Assembly: GCA_963576735.1 (NCBI GenBank)
Contig: OY755186.1
Span: 12,511,970 to 12,575,969 of the forward strand
DNA: 64,000 nucleotides
From: Bedellia somnulentella
Taxonomy: Eukaryota; Arthropoda; Insecta; Lepidoptera; Bedelliidae
Direction: 5' to 3'
Position 1 is the stretch's first letter; each line of letters begins with the position of its first letter. This document shows positions 50,701-59,314 of this stretch, piece after piece. The notes below the pieces were generated by a model, which was not told where the DNA came from, made no database searches, and saw only the letters and a program-made list of their open reading frames with translations. The translations under genes and the position numbers were made by a program.

Positions 50701-53700
50701 AAAAACCGACTAAGTGCGAGCCGGGTCGCGCACGAAACGTTCCATACTATCATCTATAATAGTAAATCACGGTTGTTGTATGGGACACCCCCTTCAATAT
50801 TTACTTTATTGTTATTTAATTATTTATTTTGAAAGATAACATACAAGTAAGTATATATTCTGTGAAAATTTAAAGCGTTTACATAAATACATACATATAC
50901 TCACGGCTATAAATCCCTTAACAGGGTAGCCAGATTTTTGGAATGAGAAATTCCTCAGCCACTTTTGGAAGTTGATGGGGAAAAGATGGTAATAATAAAT
51001 GTTTTTGTTGACGGGTCTCCAACCACATCGCCCAAAAATCACTTCAAAAGCTCCAATACCCTTGTCGCCTCTTACGATCACCCACGGGTAGAAATGGGAT
51101 AGCGTTATTCTAAGCCGACACTACACGGCAAGAAGAGTTTAATATTTAGAATATTGAATAAGAAAATATTTTATTTTTTGTGCTATTAGTACTTGTTGTG
51201 ATAGCTGCAAAAGAAATACACCATTTATCTAAATTCCAGCTTTCTAGCTATCACGGTTTATGAGATACCGTCTGGAGACAGAGAGACAGACAGACGTTTT
51301 TATTCTTTGGGTACGGAACCCTAAAAACAAAGACGGTAAAGCGACATCTCATGGTTATCAAGATCATACACGATATCTCTATTGATGAAGAAGTTGCGTA
51401 AACGTTAAAGCTATTCTGTTTAGTTTGTATAAATAAATAAATTTGGTTCCTAACAAAACATGAGGCGAGGTGACTGGCCAAAATCCTAATACAGTTTTCT
51501 TGATATATCTAAAGTGGCTGGGAGCATGACACTGAAAAAAAAAGTTTCGTAATACTTTCATTACTGATGGAGCTCATATCGTATGACTACTAAGGTAAAT
51601 TAACTGTACTGGCGTACTGAAAATATGACATTTAAGTGTGATCATACTAAATTCGACATATAATTGAAAAACCTAGGACAGGAAAAAGAGTAGTATCAAG
51701 TCAGAAGAACAAAAGAGCGTGTAAGAGAAGAATAATGAATGTAAGGGAAGCAAAAGAGATTTATCAAAACGAGCAAACTAGGAATAGAGTCTCTACCTAC
51801 CCCAATGGGAATAAATGGCGTAAGTATAAGTAAAGTAAGGAAAGAGATGTACAGATTGATGACAACTGCAGATGATATCTTATGTCATTCATCTTTATTA
51901 CAACCCAATGTTACAATTCTTAACCTTCTCGGAAAAGCTTTTTTTAACATATTTATTCGTAACGAATCAATGACTCTTACGGTCACGCCGAACATCCCCG
52001 AAGGGGTTGGCAGAGGTACTAATACTTATGAACATAACGTGAAAGTGTTTGTGTGATTCTCAGAGTACCCATTACATGGACAGTGTACTAATGTGATAGG
52101 GGGAGGCCTATCGCCGTTTACGAATACACTATATCATGATTAAGTGCAACTTAGTCATGTGAGTTTTCATGTTATGTTTTCCGTCACCGTTAACAACCAT
52201 GATAAATTAACCACAACACATATGTATTAAGAAAAGATAAATTGGTGTGAGGCCGACTCGGGATTTGAACCCACGTCTGTGTGCATGACGGACGGAAGTT
52301 CTTATCCATTGAGCTATCACGGTTGTTTTTCTTCTTGTTTTAGTTTTCTTAACAAAATACCGTATCTACCGTAATGATATTAAAAACTTCGCTCAGATGA
52401 ATTGTACTTCAGCAAAAGCTTTGTTTATTTTTTGTCTTTCTTTCGTTTATCTTTATAGTTTTTGATATATTAATAAGACATTTAAAATAAATTATCAGTA
52501 GTTATAATTATTATTATTAATTGTTAAATAATAAAATGTTTTCTCCAAAAAGACACTTTACACAACAGAAATCGCTGTGCATTGATTACTATTTGCACGT
52601 CCACTGATTAAAATGTTGCGCGAATAAATATGCATTGAAGGTTAATTTCGTTAAAGAACATTTAGGGAAATACGCAGTTTATTTCAGTTTGAGTTATATA
52701 TAACTTCATCAAGTCATGAAGCTCTTAAAAATCTTGAAAAGTTTGCGCTTTTCAGAAGACTTAAAACTGTTCTTAAATGATTTTTTCAGCAAAGCGTTCA
52801 TTACTCATACAGTAATTGACTAGTGTTCCTGCAAGTTAAATTTTTAAGCAATTTAACGTTGTAAAGTGATGCATTGGTTTTATTTGAAGGAATATTCTAT
52901 TAAAGTAACCCTAAAATAATTAGGTCAGTATAGGACTACACGCTGCCATTACCACTACACGGAGCCAAGTGAGTAGTGAATGTGACATTGACAATGCCAT
53001 TCACTAACATGGATATGGATAATTTTGAGGTGTGATTATTCGACAGGTATACAGTCTTTAAAAAAATATATATCTCAGTTAGAAACTAGGGGAAATTGAA
53101 TGACAATTGAAATGCAAAGTGAGCGATAAATGGAGTTCGATTTAGAACATAGCGGTGTGAGTATGTAACGATTGAGCGGTAAATGTAGCGATGCATGTTT
53201 GGGGAAGGCCCTTGGGAAAGGGAAGGAATTCACTTTCAAATTTCATTCACTTCATTTTCGTTGCATGATTATCAGAGGGTAATGATGAATACATGCGCTA
53301 CATATTGAGGGGTCTGTCACAAGCATAAACCGAGCATATTAACTCGATGACGTGCTGGCACGTGGACTTACGGTAGACAAAACAATATCAACTCTATGTG
53401 TTGGAATTGATGGTATCTTTTTGCTCGCTGCATATTTGTAGTGTAGGATATAATAGCATTGGTATTTTTGTTTTGGTATATAAGGTATGTATGTGTTACA
53501 AGACTACTTTGATTATTTGTTTGTATGTGTTCTATCAATTGTTGTATCAGATTAGAAAGGCTTATTTCTTCCAGCTAGTGTCGCTTACGACACTGGAGAG
53601 GCTACTTGCGGTTTAAAGTGATCTTTACCAGTTATCTTTCATTTAACCACTTTTTCTCCAATCAACTTCCATAGGTGGCTAAAGAAATTCTAAATCCAAA

Positions 53701-56700
53701 GCTATAGCTATAACATTTATAAGCGTGATAGTAACCGTAGTTCATTACCTGCCAAAGACCTCTCATCAGAGTGCAACTGCGCGCGGCGGTCGTTCCTGTG
53801 CAAGATCTCCGCGAAGTAGTGCAGCAGCGGGTCGCGGGCGGGCGCGCTGAGCAGCACGGCGTGGCACACCGCGTGCAGCGTGAGCCGCGCCGCGTCCAGC
53901 TCGCGCTGCAACACGAACGCCAGCGCGCGGTCCTTGTGCCGCTCGCAGCGCGACGTGAACAGCCGCGCGGCGAGCCACGGGTTCTCTTCCGCGAATACCG
54001 ACATCTGTGTGGGTTATCTTGTTGTTTTTAGTTAAGTATTAGCGGTAAAATATACAGATTTTTTTTTGTAAATTTTGCGGAAGTGGTAATAGTAGGCAAA
54101 TTAGTGAAGTGTAGTGAGAAAGCTAAGCTAGTAAGCTGTGTTTTAGTCCGCAAAAAAACGCGCTGAGGATACTAGCCTTAGCGATCTCCCGTCCGGGCGC
54201 AGTCGTGACCGCCCCTATCCCATGCCTAACTTCAAACATAGTTCCAAACAATACATACCGCAAAAAACGGTCCCAGGAAGCTGGCCTTAGCGATTTCCCG
54301 TCCGGGCGCAGTCGTGATCGCGTCGGGGCACAGCGTGGGCGAGCGCGCTAGCAGTTCGGGCACGGGCCGGCGCGCCTGTCGCGGTCCCACGCGCACCTCG
54401 CACAGTGAGCGCAGAGCTCGCAGCGCCGCGCCCGCGCCCCGCCCCGCGCCCGCGCGCACGCCGCGACGCATCGTCTCGCGGATGTCGCGGAGGAGGGGCC
54501 ACACGATCTGCGAGCAAACAACAGGAGACTTAATACTGTCTGGATTTGTATAACATTTTGCGTTGCTTAACTTTATTTTTCTGTTTTCCATACAAGCTAA
54601 CCCAAGCTCTCGTCACAAAATGTACTGAGATCAGGAAAACGAAATTATTCTAATGACTTTGTTCTCATAGTAAAACTACTTTAGAATGATCTCTATATAA
54701 ACCCCAATTTTGTTTCTATTTTTGTATTATTTCCTCTGTTATAGTGAAGGAAAAAACATAATATTTAAATAATAAATAAAATGTGGAACCTTACCTGATC
54801 GAAAACTTCCTCGTCCATATACGTAGCTTGAATAAGTTCTGGAATGAGCCCGAGCGGCGCATTGCCGTTCAGCAAGTACGGAAGGAGAGGCGACTTTTTA
54901 CTCTTCTCCAGATCGAAGTTTTCCAGGAGCACGAGCACTAGATGATTCACTAATATAGTTCTCATAGATTGCAGTAAATCACTCAACGGCGGCTCTGAAC
55001 TTTTCTTTGGATGCTCTCTTTCATAAAGGTTAATATTATTGTAGAATCTAAATAAGTAACTAACAGCTAAACCCTGTGTGGGTATTGTTTTGGGTATTGG
55101 CAGTGACGGTGTGGGGCAGTCCGATGGAGTGGCCTCGGCATCGGAACTAAGGGGTCCACCTGTTAAGGTTTCGTCCCCGCAGTCTTCGTTGAGTCTCAGC
55201 GTAGTCTCCGTAAACGCTAATAGCTTTTGGTTAAGAGGATCGAAGCCGTCTGCTATTTGAACGATTACGTCCATCACAGCTTGGCACACCATTTCATCGA
55301 GAGAGAGCTTTGCGTTATCAAGTAGGGATGCAGCAACTGTCGGTACAAATATTCCACCTGAAATAAAACTCATATTATTCTAGCAATTCTTGAAACTTCG
55401 TTGAGAAACGTGGAGAATATATCTTACCAGCACTTTCTTCTGACCACGAGACTTGCAATATCTTTGCTAAGACTTGTCGGAGTTGATCCTCAGTCAACTC
55501 CGAGCAACTAACTGTTCTTGATCTTGATGTGCTGTGGGCTGATAACGACTCAACGTCTTCTACCTAAAGGGGTGAGAAATAAATATATCAGTACGTATAA
55601 TCTTAGTCCACATACATACATACATACATATACTCACGGCTATAAATCCCTAGAAGGGGTAGCCAGAGCTAAGGAATTAGAAATTCCTCAGCCACTTTTG
55701 GAAAGTTGAGTGGGGAAAAGATGGTAAAGTAAAGGTTGTCGGGTGATGGGTCTCTTAACACTACACGGCAAATTCTTAGTCTAACAGGATCCAAACCAAT
55801 AGAATGGGATCATTAGATAAACAGGTACAAATACCTATATATTGCATACTCTGTATTTGGTTATACTTTAAGTGGGAACACTGAGGTTGAGTGTAAGTTT
55901 TAACTTTCCTAATTATTATTAAACACATATTTGTCTTGTTTGATGTCAACTACACTTTAACCGTTGAGGTTTGAAAAATCAGTAATGCACTTAAATAAAA
56001 GTTTCAGATTTAGTTACAGTCTAAAGTTCTTTCATTTTTGACAAACGCTTGTATAGGTGAATGGTAAAATATATTAAGTTAACGGAAACACGTATCAACA
56101 ACAACAATAACAAATAATGTTTTCATTGGGCATTCATTTGCCGTGTAGTGCCGGCTTAGAATGTCGCTACCCCTTTCTACCCACGGTTGTCGTAAGAGGC
56201 GACTAAGGGTATTGGGGCTTTTTATTGGATTTTTGGGCGATGCGGTTGGAGACCCATCACCAAAAACCTTTATTTTTAACATCTTTTCCCCACTCAACTT
56301 CCAAAAGTGGCTTAGGAATTTATAATTCCTTAGCTCTGGCTACCCCTTTTAGGGACTTATAGCCGTGAGTATATGTGTATGTGGGCATTCATTATGCATT
56401 AGTTCAGTTGTATATTAAGAGACAAATAAAAGCATTTATTATTATTATTATAGTTCAGATTTTTTTCTGATTGTCAGTATGTCAAGTTATTGATTTTTAA
56501 TATTTCAAAAATATGTTGATGTTGTGCTACTGCAAAAGCATAACTTTGTTTTTCATATTGTTGATTTTTGATCTGATTATATTATTCAAACAAGATATTT
56601 GTTTAATTGCATTTTTTTACAATAAGATTTTATGGTTTCTTAGGGTAGTTTTGTTTTATTGTGCAATTAGTACTTATAAAAATAACACTATCTTTGAGAA

Positions 56701-59314
56701 TGTGGGTTGGTTCACTATGTAAATAAAATTAATTTACTACATAGCATAGTGTAGATTTAGAATAGCACTACCTCATTTCTTCTCATGGGTTTTCCTAGGA
56801 GGTTCTGAAGCTCTGGCTATCCCCTCTTGGGATTTATAGCCATGAGTGTGATTAATTAAGTTTGTTTCCTGTCAAAAACTCATTTTGATTCTCAGTATAG
56901 ATTATATTCTTTCTGTGTAGAATTGCTGTGTAGTGCCGTCTTAGAATAGTGCTACATAGTTTCTTCTGATGGGTGTATGTAAGAGGTGAATAACAGTATT
57001 GGGGCTTTTAAGGGATCATTGGGCGATGCAGTTGGAAACCCATCACCAACAACTTATATTTTACCATCTTTTTCCCACTTAACTTTCCAAAAGTGGTTGA
57101 GGAATTACTAATTCCTCAGCTTTGGCTACCTTTTCTAGGGATTTATAGCCGTGAGGGTATGTATGTATGTATATTCTTTCTGCCAAAATGATTGGATTTT
57201 TTGTTCATAAGATCGAAATAAGTAATTGAGAAGCCCTCAATTTTAAACACTGAATTCATGTAAATTTTCATAAGTTGTGTTTTTTATATATTAAGTAAAG
57301 AAAAAACTCTACACCAGCGGGACTCGAACCCACAACATCTGGGTACATGCCCTGGTCACTCTGCCAACTGTTTGATTAGTAAATAATACCCACATGAGGT
57401 TTTCATGGACAAACAAGTCTAATCTCTTTTGTTTTGTATATTATAATTTGCTATATATATAAATAAATATTTTTAACTGCAGAGAATTTAACCACATAAT
57501 CTCAACTAACTCTGGCTAGACTATAGCAACACAACTTTGAGAAAACCAAAGTTTTGGGATTACTTAGAAAAGATGCCCATGATTTTTTTTATTGTAGGGT
57601 ATTTCAAAAAAAGAATTTGATTTATAATTACATAACTGGCTATTATATTTATAACTAGAGAACTGCTGCCCATGCTTTGCCTTATTAAAAGCATGTAACA
57701 AAGAACAGATAACTTAGTAACTTCTTCCTACATCCAGGGCCAGATTTAGAGATCCTGAGGCCTCGGGGCAACAAAGAAGCAGAGGCCCTCATACCCTAAA
57801 CTATTGACCAAATAAAGTAAACATATTTTTTTTCAGTCAAGTTTTACAATAAATGATATAGATCAATGATTTCTGTTATTTAAGATTAACATAATCAAAT
57901 GTAAAAAGTACTGTAGGCTGTAGGTAGGGTTGCCAACCGTACTCTAAAATAGAGTATTGTCGGCTATATCATGTGGTCGTACTCTATAATCTATAACACT
58001 AATAAAGTACGCTAAAATACTTCTTTTTTACAAAATGTTTAGTGCACGTCTGTAACAATACGTTAAAACCTTAATCAGACTACAAAAGTCCACTATTTTT
58101 ATTTTTAAAAGATAAAAATAAATGATACTCTTTTTTATAAGTGCATACTCTTTATTTACCTCCTTTAAAATCAGATATACTTTATTTCTGCTAAAAAAAG
58201 TTGGCAACCCTAGCTGTAGGTAAAGCTAGAAGAGCAAAAAATATATCAAAGTAAAGATGCCTACTAGTTGGAATTTGAAAGAAATTATTTTCTGAAGTCT
58301 CTATTGTGGGGGCCCCCCATTTCTTTAAATAATTTTCCATCCCTTAAATATGGCCCTGCCTACATCAACTATCAGTCAGTAAGTGGATATTTCAATATTA
58401 CAGACAGCTACTCCAATTTTTACTAATTTATATAATTGCAGATTATACACAGAAATAGAAAAAATACTGAATTTAATATAGTTTAAATCATAGTCAATGT
58501 ACTTAAAAAAATATACCAACAGATTTATTGATTGATATTGATTTATTGATCAGAGTAATTAAACAAGTACTCACCTCCATGGGTTCATCTTGATTTTCTA
58601 ACTGTGATTTCCTGTCTGCATCGTCAACTTCCATAGATATGGAACGTCTTGATGATGTTGCAGGGGAGTTGTTAGGCCGTGGTTTGATTGGAGATGGTTC
58701 AGCAAACTGAGCTGGGGACATTGATCTAGATGCACTGTCTCTCTCAGGTGGAGTATCTTCTGAAACACTTTCTGTGTTTGATAATATGTTACTAACTCTT
58801 ACTGACCCGCAACTCAACAATGAATCATCCCCCATAGCTTCAAAGCTATTGTATTGTCTGCTTTGAGATAGGTCTGTCATTTTGGTATCTGGCATTTCAT
58901 CTAAAAGGTTTTTCTCAGGTTTTTCTGTCACAATAATATTTGAAACTTCACTTTTACTGACATCATCAGAAAAACTGGGTTCTTTAGTTGTGTTGGTTTC
59001 TGTAGGTGTAGCAGGTTCAGAGATGGTGGATGACGACGTCAGTGGGCTAGGAGATGACAAGGAAACACTCGGGGTCGCAGCAGACGGAGTGGCACCTACG
59101 CCTCCCGTCGCTCCGAGTCGTGCCAACCGCCGTCTTCTTATCTTAAAAGCATTATTACAGCTAATGAAACCGTTTAGGTCTTATAAAATCCATATATTTT
59201 AGTCTGAACAACAATAGATTATCTTACCAAAGTGGACATTATAAAACTATATCATATACGTAGCAATGTATAAAATTAAGCAATACTCACCTCTTCTTGA
59301 CTTAGCTCGCTCAT
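35709..59314 (-). CDS. UBE4B: Ubiquitin conjugation factor E4 B (U-box ligase), 19 coding exons
   Basis: An E4/E3 ubiquitin ligase of the Ufd2 family, which extends ubiquitin chains with an E2 and works with p97/VCP. Exons in transcript order: 59291-59314, 58575-59141, 55428-55563, 54795-55357, 54259-54507, 53749-54004, 48549-48722, 47776-47896, 43726-43857, 42841-43020, 42156-42498, 41497-41592, 40559-40674, 40041-40179, 39070-39183, 37676-37796, 36722-36828, 36026-36119, 35709-35776. All phases match and the total is 3,600 bases, or 1,199 residues (human 1,302 or 1,173). Landmarks: start MSELSQEE then IRRRRLARL; a Ser/Thr/Pro-rich region (about 9-200); the Ufd2 core from about 400, with [66 protein letters not shown] and HPEKYGWEP; and a C-terminal U-box (about 1117-1190) with [24 protein letters not shown] and [11 protein letters not shown]. 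The exon after residue 1070 has donor GTCACT and the U-box exon 36722-36828 has GTCTGT, both weak. Introns hold many repeats and five partial exon copies. Confidence 0.93.
36402..36595. repeat. Two family A SINE fragments facing each other
   Basis: A plus-oriented 3' part (about 36402-36492, CAAAAGTGGTTGAGGAAT to ATAGCCGTTCGC) is followed by a minus-oriented 5' part (about 36519-36595, TTAGTCGCCTCTTACG to TCTAAGCCGACACTAAAC). This could be one element with an internal inversion or two fragments. It lies in the UBE4B intron before the next-to-last coding exon. Confidence 0.6.
36855..36990. repeat. Hairpin element (37-base arms)
   Basis: Arms 36895-36931 and 36947-36983 are inverted copies with one mismatch around a 15-base loop. 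The arms contain TTTCGACACAGGCGG, the end of the tRNA-like module seen at about 1020 and 1450. It is preceded by the family flank CCTCATGTGGGG. It looks like the collapsed remains of an inverted pair like that at 950-1490. It begins within 30 bases of the splice acceptor of the UBE4B exon at 36722-36828. Confidence 0.75.
37065..37290 (-). repeat. SINE family C fragment
   Basis: Reverse copy: AACGTTCACGCCGAATATCC (tail) to CAGCCATGTGGGTTTCCTCA (body). The tRNA-like head is missing. The open frame that seems to run through 36861-37286 is chance reading across two repeats. Confidence 0.7.
38040..38165 (+). repeat. tRNA-like element with inverted ends
   Basis: Inverted ends AATCAATTAAGCAAAT (about 38080-38095) and ATTTGCTTAATTGATT (about 38147-38162) flank a short tRNA-like 3' half with B-box GGGTTCGAGTCCCAC. 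The flank AAAACCTCATGTAGTGATTA matches the family at 950 and 36.86 kb. The tRNA 5' half is deleted. Confidence 0.6.
38590..38840. repeat. Dispersed repeat related to 4703-4834
   Basis: Shares CAAGCACGAGCGCTATTTTA, AGAGATGGCAGTTTTATACC and CACGCGATATCTAG with the reverse strand of 4703-4834. The ends are not clear. Confidence 0.45.
38993..39056 (-). repeat. tRNA-like hairpin family, flank fragment
   Basis: Nearly the exact complement of 955-1003 (TTATTAGTAATAATCCCCAC, then ATGAGGTTTTCACGAACAAA). It ends about 13 bases from the weak donor of the UBE4B exon at 39070-39183. Confidence 0.65.
39290..39541 (-). repeat. SINE-like element, family A
   Basis: Near full-length reverse copy in a UBE4B intron, (ACAT)n tail to GCCGACACTACACAGC. 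No clean target duplication was found. Confidence 0.75.
39903..40015 (-). pseudogene. Partial copy of UBE4B exon 14
   Basis: Repeats parts of exon 40041-40179 and its donor: ACCTTGAGATTATTGCACTTGGGT, ATGGACGCGAGCCGGTCCAC and CTAGCATGTC. About 40 bases from the middle of the exon are missing and it is diverged. It lies just downstream of the real exon in transcript order. Confidence 0.8.
40378..40412 (-). repeat. Small SINE family A 3' end
   Basis: ATACTCGCGGCTATAAATCTC with TAGCCAGAGTAG only. It is followed by a family C fragment (about 40425-40500). Confidence 0.5.
40825..40952. repeat. Possible MITE with 15-bp inverted ends
   Basis: TTCATTTCAAAATGC at 40825-40839 and its exact complement at 40938-40952 bound 128 bases in a UBE4B intron. 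The inner sequence also has partial symmetry (GATAGAGAAG and CTTTCGCTTA regions). No target duplication was found. Confidence 0.5.
41880..41960 (+). repeat. SINE family A 3' end
   Basis: AATTCCTTAGCTCTGGCTAC to TATAGCCGTGAGTATAAGTA; a 5'-truncated plus-strand copy in a UBE4B intron. Confidence 0.65.
42571..42607 (-). pseudogene. Partial copy of UBE4B exon 10
   Basis: The 35-base stretch AGCCCGGGTTCTTTCAATAG plus GCCTCCAAGTAAAG is identical to part of exon 42841-43020 (at about 42908-42940). It is followed by a LINE-end block (GAGTCTCTGCCTACCCCAAT), so two fragments are fused here. Confidence 0.8.
42640..42830 (-). mobile_element. LINE 3' fragment with (ATAC)n tail
   Basis: On the minus strand it encodes [20 protein letters not shown], the post-RT region of the LINE at 44.6-47.5 kb, then jumps by deletion to the 3' end CCCCAATGGGAAATAATGGC and a (TATG)n tail. 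GGTAACATG flanks the tail on both sides (42631-42639 and 42679-42687). Confidence 0.7.
43361..43420 (-). pseudogene. Partial copy of UBE4B exon 9
   Basis: Matches the donor-side part of exon 43726-43857 (GAGCTGCCGCCGCCATCTTG and CATGAGCTCC) with some substitutions. It lies about 365 bases downstream of the exon in transcript order. The donor dinucleotide is kept. Confidence 0.8.
43474..43690 (+). repeat. SINE-like element, family A
   Basis: Plus-strand copy from CTGTGTAGTGTCCCTTAGAA to AAAGCCGTAAGTATGTATGT, lying between the real exon 9 and its partial copy. Confidence 0.75.
44109..44626. mobile_element. MITE with 26-bp perfect inverted ends
   Basis: The ends at 44109-44134 (AT, AGCTACGTCCACACTGTGCC, TTTT) and 44601-44626 are exact complements, bounding about 516 bases. 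A TA at each outer border fits a TA target duplication (Tc1/mariner-type), though other reading of the border is possible. The interior is non-coding, with CATGCCCTTA-type short repeats. It lies in a UBE4B intron. Confidence 0.7.
46220..46800 (+). mobile_element. Short hAT transposon with exact 8-bp target duplication
   Basis: 581 bases with 24-bp perfect terminal inverted repeats starting CAGTGGTCGGAGTAGG, flanked by CTTATTAC at 46212-46219 and 46801-46808. The ends and duplication length are classic for hAT. It interrupts the LINE frame, and removing one target copy would restore the LINE reading phase, so it landed when the LINE was still open here. Confidence 0.93.
46278..46598 (+). pseudogene. 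hAT transposase C-terminal dimerisation domain
   Basis: A 106-residue frame inside the element. [19 protein letters not shown] and [17 protein letters not shown] are the hAT family C-terminal dimerisation motif (xAPxTSxxVERSFS). The BED finger and catalytic DDE region are gone. It could still encode a small protein able to dimerise with a full transposase, which is speculation. It starts at the first in-frame ATG inside the element. Confidence 0.85.
47975..48018 (-). pseudogene. Partial copy of UBE4B exon 8 acceptor end
   Basis: TTCCGGCCATTGGTGGTTGG to TTGTCTGGAATAG repeats the first 30 or so coding bases of exon 47776-47896 plus its acceptor region, 105 bases upstream of the true exon in transcript order. 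Confidence 0.75.
48225..48372 (+). repeat. SINE-like fragment, family B
   Basis: An inverted relative of 722-935 (GGGCACGTTAAG, CATGTATGGGCTGT). Lies in the long UBE4B intron between exons 6 and 7. Confidence 0.5.
48723..49924. other. UBE4B intron sequence
   Basis: About 1.2 kb of intron DNA with no recognised coding or repeat content; short open frames near 49630-49912 match nothing I know. Confidence 0.35.
49925..50110 (-). repeat. SINE family C fragment
   Basis: GGTTCGCGCCGTATATCCAC to AACTCAGGCATGTGGGTTTCC, a diverged reverse copy. A tRNA-like end (ATTTGAACTCACGTCTCGTG) about 250 bases further right (50340-50400) may be its displaced head. Confidence 0.55.
50697..51330. repeat. Dispersed CR1/SINE-like repeat split by a SINE
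   Basis: The left part has AAAAACCGACTAAGTGCGAG, then CGCGCACGAAACG and TTGTTGTATGGGA. The right part has GAGACAGACAGACG and GGGTACGGAACCCTAAAAAC. These are the two ends of a repeat very common in insect genomes. The family A SINE at 50886-51129 sits between them. Confidence 0.6.
50886..51129 (-). repeat. SINE-like element, family A
   Basis: Near full-length reverse copy, ATACATACATATACTCACGG to CCGACACTACACGGC. No exact target duplication could be fixed. Confidence 0.75.
51700..51840 (+). mobile_element. LINE 3' end fragment
   Basis: Encodes [16 protein letters not shown] residues followed by GAGTCTCTACCTACCCCAAT, GGGAATAAATGGCGTAAGTA; a plus-strand relative of the C-terminus and 3' end of the LINE at 44.6-47.5 kb. 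Confidence 0.65.
51975..52325 (-). repeat. tRNA-derived SINE, family C, near full length
   Basis: The tRNA-like head at about 52250-52323 read on the minus strand has GTGATAGCTCAATGGATAAG and GGGTTCAAATCCCGAG. The tail at 51985 has GCCGAACATCCCCGAAGGGG. This is the most complete member of family C here. Confidence 0.75.
52326..53639. other. UBE4B intron sequence
   Basis: AT-rich intron DNA without recognised genes or repeats. An open frame at 53398-53616 has no family resemblance. Confidence 0.35.
53640..53735 (+). repeat. Decayed SINE family A fragment
   Basis: AACCACTTTTTCTCCAATCA to TATAAGCGTGATAG; strongly diverged and lying 15 bases from the donor of UBE4B exon 6. Confidence 0.45.
54149..54214 (-). 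pseudogene. Partial copy of UBE4B exon 5
   Basis: CGCAAAAAAACG then CCTTAGCGAT, TCCCGTCCGGGCGCAGTCGT repeats the donor-side end of exon 54259-54507 about 105 bases downstream in transcript order, with substitutions. Confidence 0.8.
55611..55770 (-). repeat. SINE-like element, family A, internally deleted
   Basis: The CATACATAC tail and 3' half are present, then a jump to CACTACACGGC. The flanking repeat TCTTAGTC (ending at about 55610 and starting at about 55775) supports a single insertion with an internal deletion. Confidence 0.7.
56139..56382 (+). repeat. SINE-like element, family A, with 11-bp target duplication
   Basis: TGCCGTGTAGTGCCGGCTTA to GCCGTGAGTATATGTGTATG, flanked by GGGCATTCATT at 56128-56138 and 56383-56393. 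A clean plus-strand copy in a UBE4B intron. Confidence 0.88.
56745..56855 (+). repeat. SINE family A, internally deleted
   Basis: GTGTAGATTTAGAATAGCAC through a jump to GAAGCTCTGGCTATCCC and TATAGCCATGAGTG. Confidence 0.65.
56916..57170 (+). repeat. SINE-like element, family A, with 12-bp target duplication
   Basis: A full-length copy flanked by ATATTCTTTCTG (56904-56915 and 57171-57182). Its 5' end extends about 11 bases beyond other copies (TGTAGAATTGC before TGTGTAGTG). Confidence 0.88.
57300..57412 (-). repeat. tRNA-like element of the hairpin family
   Basis: On the minus strand it has CAGAGTGACCAGGGCATGTA and the B-box GGGTTCGAGTCCCGC; the right flank ACCCACATGAGGTTTTCATG matches the family flank at 955, 36.87 and 39.03 kb. 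Confidence 0.6.
57735..58358. mobile_element. hAT-type non-autonomous element (outer), 8-bp duplication
   Basis: The ends CAGGGCCAGATTTAG and the complement of CAGGGCCATATTTAAGG face each other and are flanked by CCTACATC at 57727-57734 and 58359-58366. There is no coding capacity. A second hAT element sits inside it. Confidence 0.85.
57925..58212. mobile_element. hAT-type MITE (inner, nested), 8-bp duplication
   Basis: 288 bases with perfect 13-bp ends TAGGGTTGCCAAC, flanked by GCTGTAGG at 57917-57924 and 58213-58220. The interior is AT-rich with repeated ACTCT/ACTTTATT motifs and is non-coding. Confidence 0.88.

Noticed and set aside
52980..53620. Extra UBE4B exon in the long intron 6
   Set aside because: No minus-strand segment here matches the E4 family, and exons 6 and 7 join directly in phase.
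53766..54031. Overlapping GC-rich frames in both strands around UBE4B exons 5 and 6
   Set aside because: They are alternate-frame readings of the GC-rich exons; only one minus-strand frame matches the E4 family.
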